Below are positions 43,379-50,625 of a stretch of 64,000 nucleotides of DNA, in pieces. The notes beneath the pieces are model-generated. The model saw nothing but the letters and a program-made list of their open reading frames with translations. It was not told the origin of the DNA and made no database searches. Source of the stretch: Candidatus Micrarchaeota archaeon CG1_02_47_40 (GTDB lineage: Archaea > Micrarchaeota > Micrarchaeia > Anstonellales > CG1-02-47-40); contig MNVE01000003.1 of NCBI GenBank assembly GCA_001871475.1, forward strand, positions 1 to 64,000. Direction: 5' to 3'. Every line of letters starts with the position of its first letter. Within the stretch, counting starts at the first letter, position 1. Made by a program: the position numbers and the translations under genes.

Positions 43379-45108
43379 TTTTTCAGCTTGAAAATTATCA
43401 CGAAAAGAAGCACTGCGATTACAAAAAGCAGAACCACTATCACTGTAATTGCGAGAAAACCGTCATAGTAAGGTGAATCAGCGGGTTTCTTTTCTTCTAC
43501 ACTTTCCCCTGCGCTTTCCTTTACAACTTCCTTTTCAATCCCTTCCTTCATTCTTCCTTCAATTTCCAGCGTGTTTTTTTCAAGCTCGCGTGCAAAAGCA
43601 AGCGCATAATACGCTCCCATGAGGTTGCCCTCCCTGTCCGCTTCGTATAAATATCTTCCATGCGCGGCGTACGCTTCACTCCACACGCCCGAATATTTCT
43701 GTGAAAGAAGGGATTTCACTTCCACTTCAATCTCTTCTCTTCCCTTCTCAAAACCCTCCTTCCCCGCTTTAGCGCTTGAATATGCATAGGCAGAATCAAA
43801 TATTGAGGCAAGATATTCCCCTTTCTCATAAAGCTCTTGCGCATTCTCAAGCCGCCATGCCGCCTCCTCGTTTTCCACTCCCTCTGTGAGTATTTTTTCC
43901 GTTTCGTCAATCTTCCCGCGCGCCATAAGTGCAAACCCGCTTTCATTAACTTTCTTCCCTTCAACTCCTGCCTCTCCCTTCATCTTCCCTGCAATCATGC
44001 ACCAGCTTTTTGCGTAAAGCGCCTCGCGCAGCAGATAATACTTCTCCTCAATCACTTCATAGCTTGAGTTTTTTACCTCTTTCACATTCTTCTCACTCCA
44101 GGAGCGCCTCAATTCTGCCCCGACACCCATCTCCCAACTCTCTTCAAAAACAGTTTCTTCTCCACTATCTTGCTTCAAGCATTCTTCTGCTTCCCTTACT
44201 GTCTCATTCAAATCCCGCCCGCCTTGCACATCCAATAAGAGTTCCAAATCCACTTTTCCAAGAAACGCCTCGTTTGCCGCGCTGTAATAATACCCGTGCT
44301 CAAAAAGTGTTTTTGCGTTTTTCTGCCTTTGGGAAAAATACTCTTCTATCTGTCCGTTCCCCTGCACTTTGTTTTCCTTTATCTTCTCCCCAAATTCCAC
44401 TAGCATTTCAGAGGCGATTCCCTTCAATTCTTCTGCATACTCCCCCCTGCTCAAGTTTTCCGGAGCCCTCACTAAATCTATCTGACTTTCATTCACAACA
44501 ATTTCCCCTTCCGAAAGCGCAAATTCGTATGCCTCTCCTAAATTTCTTGCCTCAAGCAGGCGCACGCTTGCATTCTCCCCGAAAAAAAGAAGCTTCTCAA
44601 AAAAGCTCTGCACCGGCACCACAAAATAAGTCAGGTTTTTCTCTTCAACAGCATGAAGCTTTTCCACCATCCCTCCAACCGCGCCGATGCTTCCGTCAGG
44701 CTCTATCGTTCCGGTCAGTGCCAAATCATTTCTTACTGTTCTGTTTCCCGCAGCAGCCGCTGCTAAAACAGCCATTGCCGCCCCGCCTGACGGGCCGCTA
44801 ACCTCCCCTCCCCCGCCTCCGTATATGCTAAAAGTAACATCGCACCCGCTTGCATTTGCATACTCTAAGCCAAGCACAGCCGCAATCTCCTGCGAAATTT
44901 GCGTGCTTATCCCGATTTTCGGCCTTATTTGCGTATACACTCTTCCATCTCCAGCGCTTGTGTGCGCCTCAACAGTCACAACATCTCCCTTTCCCTCCCC
45001 GAAAACCGCAGGCACAAAAACGCGCGCGAGCGCGTCAGGGCATTGCGCATGAACTGCATTAAGCAGGAGAAGAAGGGCAAAAAATAATGGGATAACTTTT
45101 CTTTCCAT
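43375..45108 (-). CDS. Secreted, membrane-tethered Lon-type (S16) serine protease without ATPase
   Basis: The 577-residue protein has a signal peptide (VIPLFFALLLLLNAVHAQC), then an S16 protease core. Ser107 is in SGPSGGAAMA and Lys150 in GGMVEKLHA; the 43-residue spacing equals that of the Lon Ser-Lys dyad. TGTIEPDGSIGAVGG is also diagnostic. There is no AAA module. A helical region of about 340 residues follows, with TPR-like Ala/Glu-rich helices, then one C-terminal membrane helix (GFLAITVIVVLLFVIAVLLFVIIF). The protease would work outside the membrane without ATP, perhaps on surface proteins. It ends close to prf1 in a convergent arrangement. Confidence 0.88.
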   Translation of the reverse strand: MERKVIPLFFALLLLLNAVHAQCPDALARVFVPAVFGEGKGDVVTVEAHTSAGDGRVYTQIRPKIGISTQISQEIAAVLGLEYANASGCDVTFSIYGGGGGEVSGPSGGAAMAVLAAAAAGNRTVRNDLALTGTIEPDGSIGAVGGMVEKLHAVEEKNLTYFVVPVQSFFEKLLFFGENASVRLLEARNLGEAYEFALSEGEIVVNESQIDLVRAPENLSRGEYAEELKGIASEMLVEFGEKIKENKVQGNGQIEEYFSQRQKNAKTLFEHGYYYSAANEAFLGKVDLELLLDVQGGRDLNETVREAEECLKQDSGEETVFEESWEMGVGAELRRSWSEKNVKEVKNSSYEVIEEKYYLLREALYAKSWCMIAGKMKGEAGVEGKKVNESGFALMARGKIDETEKILTEGVENEEAAWRLENAQELYEKGEYLASIFDSAYAYSSAKAGKEGFEKGREEIEVEVKSLLSQKYSGVWSEAYAAHGRYLYEADREGNLMGAYYALAFARELEKNTLEIEGRMKEGIEKEVVKESAGESVEEKKPADSPYYDGFLAITVIVVLLFVIAVLLFVIIFKLKK

Positions 45109-45151
45109 ATAAAAACAACCCGAAAAGAATAAAAAAATTTATGCATCTCTG

Positions 45152-45199
45152 CTTGACGCGCTGCGTCAAGTCGATGCACTTTTTTAGTGAAAGTGCATC
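45152..45199. repeat. Two hairpins at the 3' end of tRNA-Gly(CCC)
   Basis: CTTGACGC-GCT-GCGTCAAG (45152-45170) is a perfect eight-pair stem with a three-base loop. GATGCACTTT (45173-45182) pairs with AAAGTGCATC (45190-45199) and includes the tRNA 3' acceptor strand on its right arm. On the minus strand they lie just after the tRNA and could act as terminator or 3'-processing signals. Confidence 0.6.
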
Positions 45200-45304
45200 C
45201 GCCGGGATTTTTGGGCGCCAATTACAGCAAACATGCTGCCAATCAGCCGAACCCGGGTCTCAAGCTTGGGAAGCTCGGATCCTACCAGGCTGGACTACGG
45301 ATGC
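45194..45304 (-). tRNA. tRNA-Gly(CCC) with a 38-base intron in the T-loop
   Basis: On the minus strand the acceptor GCATCCG pairs with CGGATGC, the D-stem GTCC with GGAT, and the anticodon stem CGAGC with GCTTG around TTCCCAA (anticodon CCC). The T-stem CCGGG pairs with CCCGG, but the loop is 45 bases. Removing 45211-45248 leaves the exact consensus TTCAAAT and a 73-base tRNA ending in discriminator A; CCA is not encoded. The junction fits a bulge-helix-bulge: GGGT with GCCC, bulges TCG and AAA, then GCTGATT with AATTGGC. A palindromic TATA element lies 28 bases upstream. Confidence 0.88.
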
Positions 45305-45331
45305 ACAGGCAATTCTTTTGCCTCGCTATTT

Positions 45332-45339
45332 ATTTAAAT
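45332..45339. promoter_or_regulatory. Palindromic TATA box between tRNA-Gly(CCC) and the sugar kinase gene
   Basis: ATTTAAAT is a perfect palindrome. It lies 28 bases before the tRNA 5' end on the minus strand and 17-24 bases before the ATG at 45356 on the plus strand, so one box could serve both directions, as at 6591. Confidence 0.5.
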
Positions 45340-45355
45340 GCCCCCTGCGTGCTAT

Positions 45356-46339
45356 ATGGCGATGGATGCGTATCTTTGTGCAATAAAATACGCAAAACGC
45401 AGTATTCCAAAGTCTGCTCTTTTTGCCTTCAACACCTGCATAGATGCGGTTGTAAAAACCACCCCCCAAATGCTGCTCTGCCTCCCCCTGATACAGAAGG
45501 ACAGGCATGTGCGGGAAGCGGTTCTTTCTTCTTTACAGAGGGAGATAACCATAGACAAGGAAGAGCTCTCCTTTTTGCGCAAAACCTTCCCCCGCCCCCA
45601 ATACAGAATTGGAGGGCAGGCAGGGCAGGCTGCGGAAGTAGCGCGTGCATTGGGAGTTCTGCCGATAATATTCCCTGAAAGGAAGAAAAAAGAGCTTCCA
45701 ATACACTATGTTTTTGAATACTGCAATTCGCTTGGGATGTGCAATCGCATTATTGCCTCTTACGAGCCGCAGCCGATGATTCCACAGGCAGGCTTGCATC
45801 TTCCAAAGAGGCTCCTTCGCTCCCTCAGTCATGCCTTCCTTGGAGGCTTTCACCTAATGAAATCAAAGGAAGAGATTATGCAATCGGCAAAAATAATCCA
45901 TGCCTGGAAAAAGCAAAACCCGCACCTACGCATCTTCGTTGAGCTTGGCGACTTTCAGAAAAAGGAAGTTCTGGCTGCCGCCAAAAAATACGTCCTTCCT
46001 CCTGCCGACTGCGAGGGGATGAATGAGGAAGAGCTGTTTCTGCTTACTGGCAGGCACGGAATAGATGCGATAAAGAAACTTCCAAAGGGAACTGGCAAAA
46101 TACTCTTTCACTCCCCGAATTTTTCCTTCACACTGCCAAAGGATGAAGGGGACGAGCAGGCGCTCCTTTTTGCAAGATTAGTCTGCTCTTACAGGGCAAA
46201 ATACGGGAAAAATCCCTCTTTTTCCTCGCTTGCAAAATACGCAAAAACCTCCCCTTCACTGCACATAGAAAACCCGAAATTCACGGTTGGGCTGGGAGAC
46301 GCTTTCAGCTGCGCTTACTTTCTGGCGGCAAAAAGATGA
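45356..46339 (+). CDS. Compact ADP-dependent sugar kinase (PfkC/GlkA family)
   Basis: The product (about 327 residues from ATG 45356) belongs to the ADP-dependent phosphofructokinase/glucokinase family of archaeal modified glycolysis. Evidence includes YRIGGQAGQAAEVARALG, GFHLM, MNEEELFLLTG (the NxxE metal motif), and near the end FTVGLGDAFSCAYF (GxGD with the catalytic Asp). Usual members are about 450 residues, so this is roughly 120 shorter, mainly in the N-terminal lid. The start is set by the leaderless promoter. Whether it takes glucose or fructose 6-phosphate is not decided by the motifs I can see. Confidence 0.78.
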   Translation: MAMDAYLCAIKYAKRSIPKSALFAFNTCIDAVVKTTPQMLLCLPLIQKDRHVREAVLSSLQREITIDKEELSFLRKTFPRPQYRIGGQAGQAAEVARALGVLPIIFPERKKKELPIHYVFEYCNSLGMCNRIIASYEPQPMIPQAGLHLPKRLLRSLSHAFLGGFHLMKSKEEIMQSAKIIHAWKKQNPHLRIFVELGDFQKKEVLAAAKKYVLPPADCEGMNEEELFLLTGRHGIDAIKKLPKGTGKILFHSPNFSFTLPKDEGDEQALLFARLVCSYRAKYGKNPSFSSLAKYAKTSPSLHIENPKFTVGLGDAFSCAYFLAAKR

Positions 46340-46357
46340 TTGAATATACCGCGCACA

Positions 46358-46681
46358 TCATCCAAATGTCAGAATCCTATCCGACTCTTCCACCAGTTTA
46401 AGCAAATCCCTCATGGTTGAGATTGGGCAGACGCCGCTGCCCTCCTTCTGCCTTGATTTTAAGCAGGTTCCACATGCCAATATTTTTCCCTTATTCCCAA
46501 GGAAAGAGGCGACCTGTTCATCTACCTTGTATTTCTCGCTTCTGATTTCTTCTATCTCAACGCCCCTGTTCAGAAGAAAGACGCTGACCTCGTGATTTGC
46601 ATTCAGCGCAGTCGTTCCGAATCTGAAGGCATTCCAAACTTCTTCCGGCTCGTTCGTGCTTATGACAATCCCGATTTTCAT
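46358..46681 (-). CDS. DsrE-family small protein
   Basis: The 107-residue product starts MKIGIVISTNEPEEVWNAFRFG, continues with SVFLLNRGVEIEEI and KGKILACGTCLKSRQ, and ends in SDRILTFG. This is the DsrE/DsrF/peroxiredoxin-like fold used in sulfur relay and related redox roles. The Cys in LACGTCLKS is in the position of the sulfur-carrying Cys of DsrE proteins; a third Cys is in VCPIS. It may function in thiouridine synthesis or sulfur trafficking; no partner is next to it. tRNA-Gly(UCC) lies 28 bases upstream. Confidence 0.82.
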   Translation of the reverse strand: MKIGIVISTNEPEEVWNAFRFGTTALNANHEVSVFLLNRGVEIEEIRSEKYKVDEQVASFLGNKGKILACGTCLKSRQKEGSGVCPISTMRDLLKLVEESDRILTFG

Positions 46682-46709
46682 TCATAACACCTCTTTATAA
46701 AAACACATA

Positions 46710-46823
46710 TGCGGCCGCCGGGATTGGCAGGCTTGCCTGACAAATTTTGCCGTCAGGCAAATCTTTTGAACCCGGATTATTAGCTTGGAAGGCTAGAATC
46801 CTACCAGGTTGAATGACGGCCGC
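46710..46823 (-). tRNA. tRNA-Gly(UCC) with a 41-base intron in the T-loop
   Basis: On the minus strand acceptor GCGGCCG pairs with CGGCCGC, the anticodon loop is CTTCCAA (anticodon UCC in RNA), and the T-stem CCGGG pairs with CCCGG. The T-loop is 48 bases. Removing 41 bases (for example 46726-46766) restores TTCAAAT and a 73-base tRNA. The intron contains a nine-pair hairpin TTGCCTGAC/GTCAGGCAA. The exact splice point is ambiguous by one or two bases because A residues repeat at the junction, and the bulge-helix-bulge is less regular than in the CCC and GCC genes. Confidence 0.82.
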
Positions 46824-46873
46824 AAATATGGACTATTTTAGGCAGGATAAGATTAAAAAGATGAAAAGAAAAT

Positions 46874-46957
46874 GCGACTCTGCCTGCCCTTCGGGCAAGT
46901 CGTCGCATTTTTCGCTCTATTTGCCCTTCGGGCAAGTCTTGACAACTCCGTTGTCAA
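46874..46957. repeat. Cluster of three hairpins between two tRNA-Gly genes
   Basis: GCGAC/GTCGC (46874-46906) encloses TGCCC-TTC-GGGCA. TTGCCC-TTC-GGGCAA follows at 46921-46935, and TTGACAAC-TCC-GTTGTCAA at 46939-46957. The GCCC-TTC-GGGC core equals the hairpins at 4639 and 62462 on the other strand. They lie just after tRNA-Gly(GCC) on its strand. Confidence 0.7.
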
Positions 46958-46968
46958 TCTGCTCAAAA

Positions 46969-47077
46969 TGCGACCGCCGGGATTTTTGGGCCTTCGTTAT
47001 CCCGCGAGGGGAGCACGAAGAGAACCCGGGCCTTAAGATTGGCAACCTCATATCCTACCAGGCTAGACGACGGTCGC
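46969..47077 (-). tRNA. tRNA-Gly(GCC) with a 36-base intron in the T-loop
   Basis: On the minus strand acceptor GCGACCG pairs with CGGTCGC, the D-stem GTCT with GGAT, the anticodon loop is TTGCCAA (anticodon GCC), and the T-stem CCGGG pairs with CCCGG. Removing 46986-47021 leaves TTCAAAT and 73 bases. The junction forms a bulge-helix-bulge: GGGT with GCCC, bulges TCT and AAA, then CTTCGT with ACGAAG. The site lies between positions 56 and 57, the same as in the CCC gene, though intron bodies are not alike. Confidence 0.88.
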
Positions 47078-47317
47078 ATCCTTGATGCAACTATTCTTAT
47101 GGATAAGCACATTTAAGAAAATTGCCCTTGCTTGGTAACAGTTTAAACATGGCCGAAAGGGTTTTATCCTTCCTTTACAAGAATAAACTGGGAGGGAGAT
47201 GGGGGTAGAACAATTGTCGGGAGATTTTGTATTGTGTCACACTCCACAACATATAAAAACACCCATACCTAAAATATAAACCTTCCATTCTTAAAACTCA
47301 AAATAGAGGAGATACCT

Positions 47318-47836
47318 GTGGCTTACTCAAAAACTGAACCATCCCTTGTAGAATTGACCCGTGAACTATTTGGAGATTTGTCTGATTTCATATGTGAACG
47401 GAAGATAGATGAAGAAAAAGTAAAAAAGTATGATCAGGTTCTTTCAGTACTCGAAGGGCGAAAAGAGTGTTGGGCGATGAACACTGCCTTGCCACCAATA
47501 GACTCTATAAAAATTTACGGGGCTTATTCTACAGTCTACGGAACTCTTTACGGGATTGCTAAAAATCTTGACCTCGGGATAAAACGAAAGGAAAATCCAA
47601 AAGCTGCAAAAGAAGTGTATTCAATCCTTCAGAATGCGGTTGACCTTATACCAAAGCTTGAGAAGGTTACTAAAGAAAAAAAGGCTCCCGCCCAAATTAT
47701 AAGTGAAATATTCGATGCCAGCCGTTCCCTAAGAAGGCAGGCAATAAACAAGCAGATTATACAGGCAGGAGAGCTTCCGGACAGAAAAAAGCTCATAATC
47801 GAACTCGGAGAGCATATTGAAAGCAATCTCAACTAG
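47318..47836 (+). CDS. Unknown helical protein, partner of the PIN gene
   Basis: The 172-residue product starts at GTG 47318 behind AGAGGAG. It is mostly helical and charged, with no motif I know. The PIN-domain gene follows two bases after its stop, so it may be the antitoxin or an accessory subunit. A/T-rich codon use sets the pair apart from its neighbours, like the AbiE pair. TATA-like AAAATATAAA lies at about 47271. Confidence 0.6.
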   Translation: MAYSKTEPSLVELTRELFGDLSDFICERKIDEEKVKKYDQVLSVLEGRKECWAMNTALPPIDSIKIYGAYSTVYGTLYGIAKNLDLGIKRKENPKAAKEVYSILQNAVDLIPKLEKVTKEKKAPAQIISEIFDASRSLRRQAINKQIIQAGELPDRKKLIIELGEHIESNLN

Positions 47837-47838
47837 CG

Positions 47839-48627
47839 GTGTTTTCTTCTGTGGGTGTAAAAATTTACATAGAAACGTCAATAGTTGTTTCTGCATCGCT
47901 AGGTAGCATGCTTGGGGGCAAACAGTTGAAACATGAGCGCTATGACACTACATTCAATCTCCTTCAATATGCCGAACAGTATTACCAACAACAAAAAAAT
48001 GGATTTTTCACAACACACAGTGTAGTTATTGAGGCAAAAAGAGTTATTGACAAAGCCCTCAACAGCCTGCTTGAAAGCAAACTTCCGAAGTTAATCAAAA
48101 AGGGAAAGCCAGAACGTTTAGTTAACGCAGAAAAATATCATCTCCTTCTTAATGAATGTACGGACCAACTCGAAACATGGCTATCTTATCTCAAATGCGA
48201 GAACTACGACAACCGGAAAAAATCCGAGATTGTTGAACAGCTTCAGGGCGAGTTCCAGATTTTGGATATTGAGTTTCGGAAAGCTAACCCCGGCGACATT
48301 AATCATTTTCATCTATCAACGCGAAATACTGGTTTCAGAAGAGTATGCAAAGCCATTTGGACCGAGCAGAGAAAAGAAGCTCTTGAAGAATACAAGCCCA
48401 AACATGGACGGACTGATATTGAGATTATGGCAGAAATAGCCAGCATAAACCAAGAAAAAAGTGTTGAAGTATATATTGCCAGTGAAGATAGACATTTTTA
48501 TGCCAAACAAACCAGAGATCTTCTTGAACAGCTTTATGGGATAAAATGCAGGCGTTCACACGAACTGTTGGCTGATGGTATGATAAAAAAGTTATTAAAG
48601 AACGAAGAGGCTACCCCTGCTTCTTAA
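47839..48627 (+). CDS. PIN-domain-like ribonuclease, possible toxin
   Basis: The 262-residue protein starts GVKIYIETSIVVSAS, close to the PIN opening (V-x-x-D-T-x-x-x), with Glu in place of the first Asp. Further acidic positions are THSVVIEAKRV, GRTDIEIMAEIA and VYIASEDRHF, in the PIN order, and would bind Mg2+ for RNA cleavage. It is about twice as long as VapC toxins, with a long central helical insertion. GTG 47839 gives a two-base spacing from the partner gene; GTG 47851 is an alternative. Role as toxin is inferred from the pair arrangement. Confidence 0.65.
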   Translation: MFSSVGVKIYIETSIVVSASLGSMLGGKQLKHERYDTTFNLLQYAEQYYQQQKNGFFTTHSVVIEAKRVIDKALNSLLESKLPKLIKKGKPERLVNAEKYHLLLNECTDQLETWLSYLKCENYDNRKKSEIVEQLQGEFQILDIEFRKANPGDINHFHLSTRNTGFRRVCKAIWTEQRKEALEEYKPKHGRTDIEIMAEIASINQEKSVEVYIASEDRHFYAKQTRDLLEQLYGIKCRRSHELLADGMIKKLLKNEEATPAS

Positions 48628-48691
48628 GCAAATTAGGATGGACTTTCCCCATCTTGTTGAGGCAACTCAATAAACCTAACCCGAAATTTCA

Positions 48692-48810
48692 TGCCGCGTG
48701 CCGGATTTGAACCAGCGACACTGCGGTGCCAAAACCTCAAAAGGGAATTTTAGCAAACCCCCCTTGGAAATTCTTCAGCCGCATGCTCTCCCAGGCTGAG
48801 CTAACGCGGC
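48692..48810 (-). tRNA. tRNA-Phe(GAA) with a 45-base intron at 37/38
   Basis: On the minus strand acceptor GCCGCGT pairs with ACGCGGC, the D-stem GCTC with GAGC, and the anticodon stem TGCGG with CCGCA. The anticodon is GAA. The intron (48728-48772) follows position 37, the canonical archaeal site. The T-arm GCTGG-TTCAAAT-CCGGC is uninterrupted, unlike the Gly and His genes in this window. The mature form is 74 bases with discriminator A; CCA is not encoded. Confidence 0.93.
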
Positions 48811-48879
48811 ACACTTGTGCCAACAAAGAATCTTTTGGCACTTCATATTTTAATAAGCTTGCCTGCCCAATCCTAAGTG

Positions 48880-50592
48880 ATGAAAAGGAAGCATTTTCTA
48901 CTGCTTTTCGGGGCGATTTTGCTTGCCGCTTTATTCCTAAGGCTCAATGCGATAAACACCACCGAACCCTGGTGGGACGAAAATTTATACACTGTGCGCC
49001 CTTACAATTTCCTTGAATCCGACCACCTCTCCACCATAGACCAGGCGCCCCTTTACTTTTACTTGGCAGATGTTGTGTACAAAATAATGGGGCTTTCAGT
49101 TTTCTCTGCGAGATTTCTCTCCCTTTTCTTCGGGATGCTTTCCATTCCCCTCCTCTACTTAGTTGTGCGGGAAATTGCCTCAAAAGAGCACGCCCTCATT
49201 TCTTCAGCTTTTCTCGCATTCAGCGGTTTTCATATTGCTTATACAATTGGCGATATGGGATTGGCTGCCACTTTCTTCATCCTCCTATTCCTTTACTTTT
49301 TCATCAAACTCCTCAAAACAGGTGAGAACAAATACCTTCTTCTTTGCTCCCTTACAGCCGCACTGGGGACGCTTATAAAATCATACATGCTCATTTTCGC
49401 ATTCTCCTGCGGGCTGTATTTCATCTACTCCCTTTACCGCAAAGGAGGATTGGATGCGTCATCCTTCCTTAAGAAATTTCCCCTCAAATACCTCATCGCA
49501 TCCCTCATTCTTTTCCTCTTTTTCGTTTCCCCCATTCTCATATACAACCTCCTCCTTTTCCAGGAAAAGGGGCAGATGGACATTATTTTCACAAGATTTT
49601 TCAGGCTTGATGAGAGTGCTTACGCAGGGCTTGGCATGCCTGAATTTGACGTTTCAATACTTCCTGGCAATCTGGCAAACATGGTCTCCAATTACTTTTT
49701 GCACCACGACATGGCAATATTTTCCCTTGCGGTTTTGGGAATGCTTCTTGTCGCATATAAGAGAGAAGGGGAGCACACATCGCTTCTTCTCCTCTGTTTT
49801 CTGCTTCCGCTCTTCTTCCTTCTCTGCTCAACACAGCTTCCCAAAAACTTCGTGTTTTTCGCCCCGATAATTTCATTCTTTGCGGCGGATGCAGTTATTT
49901 TTTTGAGTTCAAAGGCAGCGCCGTTTTTCAAATTCAACCATCTTCTTGCAATGCTCGTACTAATAGTCCTCGCACTTAATCTTTATGCCATCATCTCCAA
50001 TTATGAACGCTCTTTCCCGACAGTCCAACTGCGCGATGAGGTTTCAAAATATTCCCCTCAATCAACTCTTTTCATAGCGGACTCAAGAATTTACAGGGGC
50101 AAATTCACCTTTGCGCTCATGGACAGGCATTACGCTGAAACGCTGGAGTTAAGATATGTGCCATTTGCAAAGGACGAGGCAAACTCCGTGCTCACAAAAA
50201 CCGTTTTCATAGAATGCGTGCCAGGGGACTGCGGCTGGGGTGCGGGCAAGGTAGATGCAACACTTACTGCAGAAGAGATAAGCTCCCTAAAGAAAAATCT
50301 CGTTGCGGGAAAGGACATTCTCCACAATGGCAAACCATATTACCGCATCTACTCCGGTTTTCTCTCCCTTGAGCCATACTCCCTTTCAGGGTTGGATTAT
50401 GTGCATTCCTTCTACTTCTACCCTGTTGCGTGGAAGGAAAAGCGGCTCTCACAGGACAATTACAATACGGAAAATTCACTGCATTCACTTGGAAAAATTG
50501 CGATTTACCTTTCCATAATTGCAGCAATAGTGCTTTCCCTCTATTCCATTTACGTTTTTGCAAGATTTTGCAAAAAAGAACAGACAGAGTAA
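48880..50592 (+). CDS. Dolichol-phosphate-mannose mannosyltransferase-like membrane glycosyltransferase (GT39/GT83)
   Basis: The 570-residue protein has about eleven to thirteen membrane helices and a soluble C-terminal domain. The first loop has NTTEPWWDENLY with the acidic pair (D-E) that binds the lipid-linked sugar donor in ArnT/PMT-type GT-C enzymes. It would move a sugar from a lipid carrier to a glycan, lipid or protein on the outer face, for instance the N-glycosylated surface proteins coded nearby. ATG 48880 is preferred over GTG 48877. A TATA-like TATTTTAATA is just upstream, next to tRNA-Phe. Confidence 0.85.
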   Translation: MKRKHFLLLFGAILLAALFLRLNAINTTEPWWDENLYTVRPYNFLESDHLSTIDQAPLYFYLADVVYKIMGLSVFSARFLSLFFGMLSIPLLYLVVREIASKEHALISSAFLAFSGFHIAYTIGDMGLAATFFILLFLYFFIKLLKTGENKYLLLCSLTAALGTLIKSYMLIFAFSCGLYFIYSLYRKGGLDASSFLKKFPLKYLIASLILFLFFVSPILIYNLLLFQEKGQMDIIFTRFFRLDESAYAGLGMPEFDVSILPGNLANMVSNYFLHHDMAIFSLAVLGMLLVAYKREGEHTSLLLLCFLLPLFFLLCSTQLPKNFVFFAPIISFFAADAVIFLSSKAAPFFKFNHLLAMLVLIVLALNLYAIISNYERSFPTVQLRDEVSKYSPQSTLFIADSRIYRGKFTFALMDRHYAETLELRYVPFAKDEANSVLTKTVFIECVPGDCGWGAGKVDATLTAEEISSLKKNLVAGKDILHNGKPYYRIYSGFLSLEPYSLSGLDYVHSFYFYPVAWKEKRLSQDNYNTENSLHSLGKIAIYLSIIAAIVLSLYSIYVFARFCKKEQTE

Positions 50593-50625
50593 GTTTTATT
50601 ATCCTCCCCTCCGTTTTATTTCCAT

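Noticed and set aside
44010-44801. 263-codon plus-strand frame opposite the S16 protease
   Set aside because: The protease has the correct Ser-Lys dyad and signal peptide; this frame is low-complexity Pro/Ser/His-rich antisense sequence.
47085-47317. Possible gene between tRNA-Gly(GCC) and the PIN pair
   Set aside because: The longest frames are under twenty codons; the spacer holds only the promoter and ribosome site of the next gene and perhaps the tRNA promoter.
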